Shown here: positions 10,454-18,858 of the stretch, in pieces
Numbering within the stretch: the stretch's first letter is position 1
Layout: each line of letters opens with the position of its first letter
Source: Aquamicrobium defluvii
GTDB lineage: Bacteria > Pseudomonadota > Alphaproteobacteria > Rhizobiales > Rhizobiaceae
Reading direction: 5' to 3'
Length of the DNA stretch: 64,000 nucleotides
Assembly: GCF_004363725.1 (NCBI RefSeq)
Contig: NZ_SNZF01000001.1
Coordinates: forward strand, 186,001 to 250,000
Notes under the pieces: generated by a model
Databases searched by the model: none
The model's input: the letters and a program-made list of their open reading frames with translations, nothing else
What the model was told of the DNA's origin: nothing
Program-made: the position numbers and the translations under genes

Positions 10454-10480
10454 AAAAAGGCAGGGATGCTCATCCCTGCC
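10454..10480 (-). terminator. Rho-independent terminator
   Basis: Nine-base perfect stem GGCAGGGAT/ATCCCTGCC with a four-base loop. On the minus strand it is followed by TTTTT, so it ends transcription of the small ORF at 10520-10687. It lies directly after the soeC stop and can also act on the converging soeABC message. Confidence 0.8.
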
Positions 10481-10519
10481 GGTTCCATGTGACTGGCGAA
10501 CTGCCGTATCGCGTGGCGT

Positions 10520-10687
10520 TCAGTTTGCCGTGGGCTTCTGCTGGGCAAGCTTGAACTGGCGCGACTTGCGCAGTCTCAGTGCGAGCCGGCGCAGTGCTGC
10601 GAATTTCTCACCCGGCTGCGCGATCTTCTGCTCTCCCCATGGGGTCCAGAGCATCGGGGGGCGGTTGCTGTCCCTGGTCGTCTTCAT
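10520..10687 (-). CDS. Small basic protein of unknown function, 55 codons
   Basis: A short reading frame not overlapping any other gene. It has an excellent ribosome site (AGGGAGGC, about 6 bases before ATG) and a terminator 40 bases after the stop, which argues for real expression. The product is basic (many Arg/Lys) and contains the segment MLWTPWGEQKI and then an amphipathic arginine-rich stretch FAALRRLALRLRKSR. No signal peptide or membrane helix is evident. I do not recognise the family. Possible roles include nucleic-acid or membrane-surface binding, but this is only suggested by charge. AT-rich sequence at 10690-10735 is the likely promoter. Confidence 0.6.
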   Translation of the reverse strand: MKTTRDSNRPPMLWTPWGEQKIAQPGEKFAALRRLALRLRKSRQFKLAQQKPTAN

Positions 10688-10786
10688 AATAAGCCTCCCT
10701 CACGAACATCGTACAAATAGTGTAACATATCGTGGGGAAAGGTGAAGTGACGCAAAGGCACTTCATGACCGGATTGCGGGGATGCG

Positions 10787-11773
10787 TCAGTTGCGTCCGC
10801 GAATGGTGCGGCGGCGGCCGCTGAGCTGCCAGCGCTTGTGGAACCACATCCATTGGCCGGGGTCCTCGCGCACCCAGCGCTCGACCACATCGGTGACGAG
10901 CTGGGTGGTTGCCTTCACGTCCACATTGCCTTTCGGACCGCGCGGCAGGTCGAGCTTTTCCTCGATTTCCAGCCGGTATCGGTTGCCCGGTAGGCGCACG
11001 CAACGGGCCGGATAGACGTCGCAGTCGTAATGGCGCGCCAGCATGCCGAGCAGGGGATTGGTCTGGCAGGTGCGGCCGAAGAAGGTCGTTTCCAGCCCGC
11101 TGATGAATTTCTGGTCGACCAGCACGCCGACATTGCCGCCCTGATCGAGGATCGAGGCCAGCGCGAAGGATGCGCCGCTGAGCGAGGGCAGCAGCGCGCC
11201 CATGTTCGATGCGCGCATCGACTGGATATATTCGGCGATGTAGGGATTGTTCGGGGGACGAAACAGCGCCGTCACCTTCATGCCGAAGGTAGCCGCCGCC
11301 ACCGGCAGCAATTCGAAATTGCCGAGATGGCCGGTGAAGATGATGTGCGGGCGATGACTATCGGCAGCGATCCGCTCGAACAGCGCGATGCTTTCCTTCG
11401 AGACTTCGATGCGGCCGGGCTTGTCCGACCAGGGGTCGAGATCGAACAGCTTGTCGAGGAAGATGTATTCCGCACCCAGTTTCGCCATGTTGCCCCACAT
11501 GTCGAGGGCGATGGCTTCGATCTCGGCCTCGCTCTTTTCGGGATAGGCGTGGCGCAGATTGTCCAGTGTCAGCCGATGGCGGCCGGTCAGCGGACCGATG
11601 CGGCGGGCGACACGGCCGGCGAAGTTGAGCGCGCTGTCCGGCGGCAGCAGGCGCAGTACCGACATGATGCCGATGGCAAGCTTCGCCACCAGCCAATGCC
11701 GCATCTTGCGGAAGCGCAGGGCGGTGCGGAATTTCAGCTCGCGCCGCCAGTTGCCGGTCGAACCGGAGGCCAA
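10787..11773 (-). CDS. lpxXL: Lipid A very-long-chain acyltransferase LpxXL
   Basis: Inner-membrane acyltransferase of the LpxL/HtrB family, 328 residues with the TTG start used here (GAGGGA nine bases upstream; next ATG 23 codons in). The HX4E catalytic motif is seen in TGHLGNFELLP. An N-terminal hydrophobic helix (WLVAKLAIGIMSVLRLL) anchors the enzyme. In rhizobia LpxXL moves 27-hydroxyoctacosanoate from AcpXL onto lipid A. The assignment to LpxXL rather than ordinary LpxL rests on its place as last gene of the acpXL-fabF2XL-fabF1XL-adh2XL-lpxXL cluster. The gap to adh2XL is only 13 bases. Confidence 0.88.
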   Translation of the reverse strand: MASGSTGNWRRELKFRTALRFRKMRHWLVAKLAIGIMSVLRLLPPDSALNFAGRVARRIGPLTGRHRLTLDNLRHAYPEKSEAEIEAIALDMWGNMAKLGAEYIFLDKLFDLDPWSDKPGRIEVSKESIALFERIAADSHRPHIIFTGHLGNFELLPVAAATFGMKVTALFRPPNNPYIAEYIQSMRASNMGALLPSLSGASFALASILDQGGNVGVLVDQKFISGLETTFFGRTCQTNPLLGMLARHYDCDVYPARCVRLPGNRYRLEIEEKLDLPRGPKGNVDVKATTQLVTDVVERWVREDPGQWMWFHKRWQLSGRRRTIRGRN

Positions 11774-11786
11774 GGCGAAAAATCCC

Positions 11787-12815
11787 TCAGCCGACGTTGA
11801 GGATGATCTTGCCGAACACGTCGCGGCCTTCCATGCGCTTCAGCGCCGCGTCGATACCGTCAAAATCGACTTGAGTGTCGATGACCGGATGGACCAGCCC
11901 CGCCGCCATCTTCTGCATGGCATCGGCCATGTTCTCCATGCGGCACCCGAAGGAGCCGAGCAGCTTCAGCTGCTGCTGGAACAGCATCATCAGGTTCACT
12001 TCGGTCGATACGCCCGAGGTCGAGCCGCAGGTGACGAGACGGCCGCCGCGCTTGAGGCTCAGCATCGAACCGGCCCAGGTGTCCTTGCCGACATGCTCGA
12101 ACACCACATCGACGCCCTTCTTCTTCGTCAGCTTGCGCACGACGCCCTCGAAGCGGTCCTCGCGGTAGTTGATGACATGATCGGCGCCCAGCGCCTTCGC
12201 CTTCTCGATCTTGTCGTTCGAGCCGACCGTGGTGATGACGGTGCAGCCCATCTTCTTGGCAAGCTGGATGGCGGCTGAGCCGATGCCGGAACCGCCGGCA
12301 TGGATGAGGATCGTCTCGCCGGGTTGGAGCTTCGCGTTGTCGAACAGCATGTGCTCTACCGTGCCGAAGGTGACGGGCGCGACGGCGGCGCCTATGGCAT
12401 CGACGCCAGGCGGGGCGGGCACCAGAAGGCGGGCGGGCAGGTTGATCTTTTCCTGCGCGAAGCCGTCGAGGTGGAAGCCGTGCACGCCGGAAACATGCTC
12501 GCACAGATTGTCGCGCTTTTCGCGGCAGGCGCGGCACAGCCCACAGGTGCGCGCGCCGTAGATGGAAACGAGCTGGCCGGGCAGGAGGTTCGACACGCCG
12601 GGGCCGACCGCCTCGACCTCGCCGGAAGCCTCAGCGCCGACGGTGAGCGGCAGCTTGCGCTTGGCGAAGGCCATGCCGCGCCAGCCCCAGACGTCGATGT
12701 GGTTGAGCGCCACGGCCTTGATGCGCAGCGTCACCTCGCCCTGTGCGGGGGCGGGCGGCGGGGCGATGTCAACCGTCTCCAGACGGCGATCCTCGATGAG
12801 TTGCAGTGCGCGCAT
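11787..12815 (-). CDS. adh2XL: Zinc-binding alcohol dehydrogenase/quinone oxidoreductase-type reductase Adh2XL
   Basis: Medium-chain dehydrogenase/reductase, 342 residues. The N-terminal GroES-like domain has a four-Cys structural zinc lobe (CGLCRACREKRDNLC). The Rossmann domain carries the nucleotide motif HAGGSGIGSAAIQLAKKMG. In the rhizobial C28 acyl cluster this gene is thought to supply a reductive step of chain elongation (known context; the exact substrate is not proven). The start ATG was chosen for the GGAG eight bases before it and the family beginning RALQLIEDRRLE. It lies between fabF1XL and lpxXL. Confidence 0.85.
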   Translation of the reverse strand: MRALQLIEDRRLETVDIAPPPAPAQGEVTLRIKAVALNHIDVWGWRGMAFAKRKLPLTVGAEASGEVEAVGPGVSNLLPGQLVSIYGARTCGLCRACREKRDNLCEHVSGVHGFHLDGFAQEKINLPARLLVPAPPGVDAIGAAVAPVTFGTVEHMLFDNAKLQPGETILIHAGGSGIGSAAIQLAKKMGCTVITTVGSNDKIEKAKALGADHVINYREDRFEGVVRKLTKKKGVDVVFEHVGKDTWAGSMLSLKRGGRLVTCGSTSGVSTEVNLMMLFQQQLKLLGSFGCRMENMADAMQKMAAGLVHPVIDTQVDFDGIDAALKRMEGRDVFGKIILNVG

Positions 12816-12892
12816 CGAACGACGCTCCATATCAACGAAAGAACGGGCGGCAGGGCCGTCCCGTCCGTGCAATTAATTTCACCCCAGGGGGA

Positions 12893-14164
12893 TTAGACAG
12901 GTTCCCGTGCCATGACAAGGCAGGTGTTCTGGCCACCGAAGCCGAAGGAGTTGGAGAGCACCGTCCTCACACTGGCCTCGCGCTTCACGTTGGGCACGAC
13001 ATCCAGCGCAATCGCCGGATCGGGATTGTCGTAATTGATGGTCGGCGGAATGACGCCCTCGCGCATCGTCATCAGCGAAAAGGCGGCCTCGATGGCGCCG
13101 GCGGCGGACAGCGTGTGGCCGATCATCGACTTGTTGGACGAGATCGGAATGCGGTTGATGTGCTCGCCGAACACGGTCGACAGCGACATATGCTCCATCT
13201 TGTCGTTTTCCGGCGTCGAGGTGCCATGGGCGTTGATGTAGTCGATGCCATCCTCGCCCAGTCCCGCGTCGGCAAGGGCGGCGCGCACCGCCGCGATGGC
13301 AGGTGAGCCGTCCGGCTTGGAGCGGGTGCGGTGGAAATCGTCGGCCTTCTCGCCGCAGCCCTGAATGATGCCAAGCACTGTCGCGCCGCGGGCTGTGGCG
13401 GATTCCAGCGATTCCAGCACGAGCGCCGCCGAGCCTTCGGCCAGAACGAATCCGTCGCGGTCCTTCGAGAAGGGTTTTGAAGCCTTTTCAGGAGCGTCGT
13501 TGCTGGTCGAGAGCGCCGACAGCAGCGAGAAGCGGATCAGCGCCTCGGCGGTGGCCGAGCCGTCCGCACCGATGGAGAGCGCGCGCTGCGCCTCGCCGCG
13601 CCGGATTGCCTCGACGCCGAGCTGGATGGCGGTCGCGCCGGATGCGCAGGCGGTGGAAAGCGTGATCGGCAGGCCGGTCGCGCCGAAACGGTCGGCCAGA
13701 CGGTCGGCGATGGAGGCGAACTGCGCGGAATCGAACATCTCCAGCGAATTGAGGTTGCGCGCAACCTCCAGCAACCGGTCCGAGGCGGGTTCGCGATCAC
13801 CGCCCTTGTAGAGCGCGAGGCGGTCGTGCCAGTCGAGTTCCACCGGCGGAGAGGCGAGGAACAGCGGTCCGCCGAAATCGTCGATGGTAAAGCCCGCTTC
13901 GGTGATGGCTTCCCCGGCGGCAGTCTCGGCCAGTTCGTAGGTCAGCGCGCTGGCGCCCTTGGAGCTGGAGGCGAGGAAATCCACCGTGCCGGCGATGCGG
14001 GTGTTGAGCTGGTCGACAGGAAAGCGCGTGATCGGATGGATGCCGGACCTGCCGGCGGTCAGCGCTTCCCAGTTGTCTTTCTTGCCGACGCCGAGCGAAG
14101 TCACTACGCCGATACCGGTGACGGCCACGACGGGACGTCCAAGATGATCCGTGAACTTCGTCAT
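12893..14164 (-). CDS. fabF1XL: Beta-ketoacyl-ACP synthase II FabF1XL (catalytically complete)
   Basis: Elongating ketosynthase for very-long-chain acyl-AcpXL, 423 residues. The full Cys-His-His set is present: Cys173 in STACASG, His313 in NAHGTSTPEN, His350 in SMIGHTLSAAG, with Lys345 just before it. The C-terminal SFGFGGQN glycine loop is intact. It follows fabF2XL by 14 bases, so the two are made together and probably pair. The reading frame is open far upstream in the same frame, but this overlaps fabF2XL; the ATG used gives the family-typical beginning. Confidence 0.92.
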   Translation of the reverse strand: MTKFTDHLGRPVVAVTGIGVVTSLGVGKKDNWEALTAGRSGIHPITRFPVDQLNTRIAGTVDFLASSSKGASALTYELAETAAGEAITEAGFTIDDFGGPLFLASPPVELDWHDRLALYKGGDREPASDRLLEVARNLNSLEMFDSAQFASIADRLADRFGATGLPITLSTACASGATAIQLGVEAIRRGEAQRALSIGADGSATAEALIRFSLLSALSTSNDAPEKASKPFSKDRDGFVLAEGSAALVLESLESATARGATVLGIIQGCGEKADDFHRTRSKPDGSPAIAAVRAALADAGLGEDGIDYINAHGTSTPENDKMEHMSLSTVFGEHINRIPISSNKSMIGHTLSAAGAIEAAFSLMTMREGVIPPTINYDNPDPAIALDVVPNVKREASVRTVLSNSFGFGGQNTCLVMAREPV

Positions 14165-14178
14165 GTCAGGCTCCGGCT

Positions 14179-15366
14179 TCAATCTGATGCGCTGACCAGC
14201 GCCATGCCCTCGAAATGGTGATAGCCGATGGTCGTTGCCAGAACGGATTTCAGCGGCCCGTCGAATGCCTTCTCGCCGGCCTCGAAAGGCGGATAGGCGG
14301 CGCTGTTGGCGACGGCGAGGGCGGCGAGGGCCACGGCGAACGGGAACTGCGCTTCCTTGAGATGGCCGGTCAGCGTCGAGAAAGCGCGCGCTGCAATGTC
14401 GGTCCTGGCGTCTATTACGGCCTTTTCGGTGGCGGTCGCCTTGTGCGCGCCGGATGCACCGGAAATGGCGAGCAGCCCGTTTTCGGGTGCATCGATCGTA
14501 TCGAGCAGCTTCCCGATTCCGGCTGCCAGTTCGTCCTTGCCGCGACGGGCACGGCCGGAGGCAACGGGACCGAGGGTGGCATAGATGCGCTGGCCGCGCT
14601 TTTTGGCATGCTCGCGGCTTTCCAGCACGAGGAACGCGCCGCCGGAGCCGGAAACGATGCCACCGCCTTCCGCGCCCTGCCGCTGCCAGACCGGCTTCCA
14701 CTCGCCGCGATGCAGGTAGCCGGCAAGCTCGTAGCCCAGCAGCATATCGGGATGCTCGGTCTGGAACGCGCCGCCGACCAGCATGTGGGTGGACTGGCCC
14801 GACCGGATGCGCGCGGCCGCCGTCTCGATGGCCGAAACGCCCGCGCCTTCCTCGCCCATGAAGGTGCGCGAGGAGCCGGTGACCTTGTGGACGATGGAGA
14901 TGTTGCCGGCCAGCAGATTGGAAAGCTGGGCCAGGAAGAGGGTGGGGCGCAGCTCCGTGGTCAGCTTTTCGTTGAGCAGAACGTCGAAGTCGTCGCGCTG
15001 CACGGAAGCGGCCAGAATGTCGGAATCGACGGCCACGTCGCGCTCGCCGCCGCCTGCCGCCACCACCATGTCCATGGTGGCGCAAAGGTCCTCATTGTCC
15101 TTGATGCCGGCGTCGGTCAGTGCGAGCCCGGCGACATAGGTGCCGAGGCGCTGCCAGGTCTCCATCTGGCGCTGATCGCCGCGCTTGGCGATCTGGAGGC
15201 TCCAGTCGATCTCCGGCAGCGGATGGATGGTGTAGGGCGCGAAGCGCTCTGCATCGATCACCGGCTTCGTGCCGGAAGCGGACAGCTTCTGCCAGTGCGT
15301 ATCGGCACCCTCCCCAAGGGAGGAGACGAGGCCGATGCCGGTGATGACGACGTCGCGAGCGCTCAT
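14179..15366 (-). CDS. fabF2XL: Beta-ketoacyl-ACP synthase homologue FabF2XL, active-site cysteine missing
   Basis: Thiolase-fold KAS II homologue, 395 residues. Aligned by eye on GVSAIETAAARIRSG, the position of the nucleophile Cys is Glu173 (context MGEEGAG where KAS enzymes have ACxSG). The first catalytic His is replaced (AISGASG at 300-306 in place of NAHGTST), while the second is kept (His335, LTGHL). This pattern is like chain-length factors of type II polyketide synthases, which pair with an active ketosynthase. Its partner would be FabF1XL, encoded next. It starts 35 bases after acpXL; the fabZXL dehydratase found between these genes in Rhizobium is not there. Confidence 0.88.
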   Translation of the reverse strand: MSARDVVITGIGLVSSLGEGADTHWQKLSASGTKPVIDAERFAPYTIHPLPEIDWSLQIAKRGDQRQMETWQRLGTYVAGLALTDAGIKDNEDLCATMDMVVAAGGGERDVAVDSDILAASVQRDDFDVLLNEKLTTELRPTLFLAQLSNLLAGNISIVHKVTGSSRTFMGEEGAGVSAIETAAARIRSGQSTHMLVGGAFQTEHPDMLLGYELAGYLHRGEWKPVWQRQGAEGGGIVSGSGGAFLVLESREHAKKRGQRIYATLGPVASGRARRGKDELAAGIGKLLDTIDAPENGLLAISGASGAHKATATEKAVIDARTDIAARAFSTLTGHLKEAQFPFAVALAALAVANSAAYPPFEAGEKAFDGPLKSVLATTIGYHHFEGMALVSASD

Positions 15367-15400
15367 ATGATTTTGACGATCCTCTGCCTGTCCGGAGGGC

Positions 15401-15682
15401 TCAGGCGCCCTTGGCGGCGATCAGACCGTCGATCTTGGCGCAGAGGTTCTTCATGACGAAATATTCGTCGGTGGATGCCTTGCCGTCATTGACCTCCTGG
15501 GTCCACTTTTCGAGCGGAACCTTGATGCCGAATTCCTTGTCGATGGCGAACACGATGTCGAGGAAGTCGAGGCTGTCGATGCCCAGATCGTCGATGGTGT
15601 GGCTGTCGGGCGTGATCGTGGCAAGGTCGATCTCGCTGGTGTCGGCGATGATCTTGGCGACTTTATCGAACGTGGTAGACAA
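15401..15682 (-). CDS. acpXL: Acyl carrier protein AcpXL
   Basis: Special acyl carrier protein for 27-hydroxyoctacosanoate, 93 residues, acidic. The phosphopantetheine site is Ser37 in [16 protein letters not shown]. The start is a TTG with AAGGAA seven bases upstream. An alternative TTG 13 codons earlier would add a basic tail not found in known AcpXL proteins (92-94 residues), so the shorter form is chosen. First gene of the lipid A long-acyl operon that continues through fabF2XL, fabF1XL, adh2XL and lpxXL. Confidence 0.92.
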   Translation of the reverse strand: MSTTFDKVAKIIADTSEIDLATITPDSHTIDDLGIDSLDFLDIVFAIDKEFGIKVPLEKWTQEVNDGKASTDEYFVMKNLCAKIDGLIAAKGA

Positions 15683-15860
15683 GGGCTTTTCCTTCGGTTT
15701 TCCGGCGAAAGCTGTATTCAAGCGTTTGGCCGCTGTCTAATCGGTTTTTGCCGGCAGGAAAAGGCCGAATGTGCCGCAGCCCGGGCCATGGCCCTGCTGT
15801 TGACGCTTGGTGGCGCTTTTCCATGCCAGCCTGATGTCGGTCCACCAGATGGAGATTGCA

Positions 15861-16295
15861 ATGCCCAATTTCGATATGAGTGAAGCCCGCGGCGCCTGCC
15901 ATTGCGGAACTGTCCGGTTCCATGTGCGCCTGCGCGACGGGCTGCGTTCGGCGCGCCGCTGCACATGCAGCTATTGCCGGATGCGCGGTGCCGTTGCGGT
16001 GACGGCCGAACCCGGCGACTTCGATATTCTGGAGGGGCGGGACAAGCTGACCCTCTATCAATTCAACACTGGCACCGCCAAACACTATTTCTGTTCGGTC
16101 TGCGGCATCTACACCCATCACCAGAGGCGCTCCAACCCGAATGAATACGGTGTCAATGCGGCCTGCCTCGAAGGCGTGAGCCCGTTCGATTTCGGAGAAG
16201 TGCCGGTGACGGATGGCATCAACCATCCTTCGGACGGCAAGCGCAGCGGGTCGGGCATCGTCGGCGTCCTGAAATTCATCGCAGCCGAGGCGTGA
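15861..16295 (+). CDS. GFA/CENP-V family zinc protein
   Basis: Small cytoplasmic protein, 144 residues, of the glutathione-dependent formaldehyde-activating enzyme (GFA) family. Zinc-ligand pairs are ACHCG near residue 13, CTCSYC near residue 35, and CSVCG near residue 80, followed by YTHHQ. Some members bind glutathione or formaldehyde adducts, but most have unknown substrates. GGAG lies directly before ATG with good spacing, which decides this start over an upstream in-frame ATG. Single gene between acpXL (divergent) and a convergent phosphatase gene. Confidence 0.85.
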   Translation: MPNFDMSEARGACHCGTVRFHVRLRDGLRSARRCTCSYCRMRGAVAVTAEPGDFDILEGRDKLTLYQFNTGTAKHYFCSVCGIYTHHQRRSNPNEYGVNAACLEGVSPFDFGEVPVTDGINHPSDGKRSGSGIVGVLKFIAAEA

Positions 16296-16311
16296 GGGCC
16301 GCACGTCGGCT

Positions 16312-16860
16312 TCAGAACGTCACACGCCCCAGCACTCGAACGCCGTCGCCTTGCGGAGCGACGATGACAACCTCGCCCTCGCGGGGGGAAACGCCGGTGA
16401 TTTCCTGAATATTTTCCAGATGGGTGACCAGCACCAGCAGATCCGAACCCGAATAGGTGCGGATTTCTTCGAGAATCGCGTCTATCTGCCGGGACCGTTC
16501 TTCTGCGTCCTCGCTCAGCGGGTCGAGCGCGTCGAGAGCTTCGGGCTGACTTCCGAAGGCAAGGCGCGCCGTATCCAGGCACCGGCAATAGCGGCTCGAC
16601 TGCACCCTTTCGATGCGGGCGGCGCGCGCGCCGAACAGCGCGCCGATCTTTCGCGCCTGCTGCCTGCCACGATCGGACAGGTTGCGCTGCGTATTGCATT
16701 GCCCGATGTCGAAATTGGCGGGCTCGGCGCTGCCGCTGATCATGGCATGCCGCAGCAGCACGACATGCCCGCCTTCGCGCAATGCCGCCCAGCCTGCATC
16801 CGTGGCGCTGGCGGGCAGGGCAAAGAGCAGGACGAGCAGCGCGGTGAGGTATCGGAGCAT
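16312..16860 (-). CDS. Secreted histidine phosphatase family protein
   Basis: Phosphoglycerate-mutase-fold phosphohydrolase, 182 residues, with a signal peptide (LRYLTALLVLLFALPASATD). The catalytic phosphohistidine motif is VLLRHAM, with a second His in VTHLENIQ and an acidic/arginine site ERVQSSRYCRC. The periplasmic location is predicted. The substrate is unknown; similar short periplasmic members act on diverse phosphoesters. Two ATGs lie 6 bases apart; the inner one gives proper AGGA spacing. Ends 16 bases from the convergent GFA gene. Confidence 0.8.
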   Translation of the reverse strand: MLRYLTALLVLLFALPASATDAGWAALREGGHVVLLRHAMISGSAEPANFDIGQCNTQRNLSDRGRQQARKIGALFGARAARIERVQSSRYCRCLDTARLAFGSQPEALDALDPLSEDAEERSRQIDAILEEIRTYSGSDLLVLVTHLENIQEITGVSPREGEVVIVAPQGDGVRVLGRVTF

Positions 16861-17290
16861 GAGCATTCCTGTTTCGATTCGAGGCATATAGGGACGCCAA
16901 AGCCCTTTGAAAAACAAGAAGGCGGGGTTTGCGGGCGAATCAACTATTCGTTGACGAACCCTTACCTTCCCTGTGCCCGCTGCGATGAAGCGTGCTGCCG
17001 GCGTGTATTGGCGTGGAGTTGCATGTCTTCCCTGATCGGGCAGGGGCTGGCCTCGAACCAGATGACCCTGTCCACGTTGATGGCGACGGTGACGGCATCA
17101 ACGTGGCTGGTCGTGGCCGGGTACATATCGGGATGAAATACGCCGCACTGGACCAGCGCAAAGATAGGCGAAAGCGGTTGATCCGTGTAGTTTGCCTGCG
17201 ATAAGAGCGGCGTGTGCGCGTGTTTCCCGGCGCGTCGTTTCACGAATTCCTGACAGCGGCGCTGGAACAGCGCCCAGCGGAGGCAAGCAT
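16861..17290. other. Intergenic region, 430 bp, no supported gene
   Basis: Lies between the divergent phosphatase and gabD genes. A minus-strand frame at 16962-17243 reads an INVDRVIWFEASP segment that looks a little like small rhizobial proteins, but it lacks a ribosome site and a good start, so no gene is called. The gabD ribosome site GGAGG is at 17279-17283. No convincing promoter or RNA structure was seen. Confidence 0.5.
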
Positions 17291-18748
17291 ATGCTCCAGA
17301 AGACCAGCCATTTCATGAAGCAGGCCAATCTCATCAACGGTGAATGGGTGCAGGCCGATTCCGGCCAGACCATCGACGTGATCAATCCTGCCACGGGCCT
17401 CAAGATCGGCACCGTGCCGAAATCGGGCGCTGCCGAAACCCGCCGCGCCATCGCAGCTGCCGAAGAGGCGTTTCAGTCGTTCCGCAGGACTTCGGCGCTG
17501 GATCGCTCGAAATTGCTGCGCAAGCTGCATGACGCCATCATGGACAATCAGGATGCGCTGGCCGAACTGCTGACCATGGAGCAGGGCAAGTCCCTGACGG
17601 AGGCCAGGGGTGAAGTCGGCTCTTCCGCCGCCTATGTGCTGTGGTTCGCCGAAGAAGCGCGTCGCGCCTATGGCGATGTGGTGCCTTCTCCATGGGCCGA
17701 TCGCCGTGTGCTGGTCACGAAGGAGCCGGTCGGCGTGGTTGCCGCGATCACGCCGTGGAACTTCCCCTCGTCCATGCTGTCGCGCAAGCTCGGCCCCGCG
17801 CTCGCCGCTGGCTGTACCGCTGTCGTCAAGCCTGCTTCGCAGACGCCTTACTCCGGTCTTGCATGGGGTGCGCTGTGCGAGGAAGTCGGCTTCCCGAAGG
17901 GCGTCGTCAACATCGTGACGGGTTCGGCCGGCGCTATCGGCGATGAGATTTGCGCCAACCCGCTGGTCAAGAAGCTGACCTTCACCGGCTCGACGGAAGT
18001 CGGCAAGATGCTCATGGAAAAATGCGCCTCGACGGTGAAGAAAGTTTCCATGGAACTCGGCGGCAACGCGCCGTTCCTTGTGTTCGACGATGCCGACATC
18101 GACCGCGCGGTGCAGGGTGCGATCGCCGCGAAGTTCCGCAATTCCGGCCAGACCTGCGTGTGTACCAACCGTTTCTTCGTGCAGGCCGGCATCTACGATG
18201 CTTTCGTGGAAAAGCTCGCCGAGGCTTCCGCGTCGCTGAAGGTCGGGCCGGGGCTTGACGAAGGCGTGCAGCAGGGCCCACTGATCGACGTCAATGCGGT
18301 CGAAAAGGTCGAGGAATTCATCGAGGACGCGGTTGCCAAGGGCGGCAAGGTCGTCACCGGCGGCAAGCGCCATGAACTGGGCGGTTCGTTCTTCCAGCCG
18401 ACCGTGGTGGCCGGCGCGACCCCGCAGATGAAGTTCATGAAGGAGGAAATCTTCGGGCCGCTCGCGCCTGTCTTCAGGTTCGAGACCGAGGAAGAGGCCG
18501 TCGCACTGGCCAACGATACGGAGTTCGGGCTGGCCTGCTACTTCTACACCGGCGATCTCGGCCGCGCCTTCCGCGTCATGGAGGGCCTGAAATACGGCAT
18601 GGTCGGCGTTAACGAAGGCATCATCACCACGCCGGAAGCGCCGTTCGGCGGCGTCAAGGAATCCGGCCTCGGCCGCGAGGGCGGCCATCAGGGCATGGAC
18701 GACTATCTCGACACCAAATATGTCTGCATCGGCGGACTTGGCCTTTGA
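17291..18748 (+). CDS. gabD: NAD(P)-dependent succinate-semialdehyde dehydrogenase
   Basis: Cytoplasmic aldehyde dehydrogenase, 485 residues, oxidising succinate semialdehyde to succinate in the GABA pathway. The catalytic Cys289 is in NSGQTCVC; the general-base Glu is in MELGGNAP; the cofactor region shows ITPWNFPSSM and FTGSTEVGK. The adjacent second Cys (CVC) is the redox-sensitive pair typical of GabD. The length matches E. coli GabD. The start was set by GGAGG seven bases before ATG. Isolated, followed by its own terminator; no gabT is next to it. Confidence 0.88.
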   Translation: MLQKTSHFMKQANLINGEWVQADSGQTIDVINPATGLKIGTVPKSGAAETRRAIAAAEEAFQSFRRTSALDRSKLLRKLHDAIMDNQDALAELLTMEQGKSLTEARGEVGSSAAYVLWFAEEARRAYGDVVPSPWADRRVLVTKEPVGVVAAITPWNFPSSMLSRKLGPALAAGCTAVVKPASQTPYSGLAWGALCEEVGFPKGVVNIVTGSAGAIGDEICANPLVKKLTFTGSTEVGKMLMEKCASTVKKVSMELGGNAPFLVFDDADIDRAVQGAIAAKFRNSGQTCVCTNRFFVQAGIYDAFVEKLAEASASLKVGPGLDEGVQQGPLIDVNAVEKVEEFIEDAVAKGGKVVTGGKRHELGGSFFQPTVVAGATPQMKFMKEEIFGPLAPVFRFETEEEAVALANDTEFGLACYFYTGDLGRAFRVMEGLKYGMVGVNEGIITTPEAPFGGVKESGLGREGGHQGMDDYLDTKYVCIGGLGL

Positions 18749-18775
18749 TGAGGGACCTCTGGTCCCCTGAGATCA

Positions 18776-18799
18776 GGGCGCGCTTCGGCGCGCCCTTTT
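18776..18799 (+). terminator. Rho-independent terminator after gabD
   Basis: Eight-base perfect GC stem GGGCGCGC/GCGCGCCC with a TTCG tetraloop and four following T residues, 27 bases after the gabD stop. Confidence 0.88.
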
Positions 18800-18858
18800 C
18801 CGTTTCCGAAGGCAACGGACTCTGGTCATAAGGATCATGAAACCCATATAATCCGATC

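Noticed and set aside
12893..15085. 730-codon frame suggesting a fusion upstream of FabF1XL
   Set aside because: The upstream 300 codons overlap fabF2XL in another frame and read as arginine-rich noise; FabF1XL starts at 14164.
16962..17243. Short minus-strand frame with INVDRVIWFEASP
   Set aside because: Resembles small rhizobial proteins only slightly; no ribosome site and a poor start. Possibly a decayed remnant.
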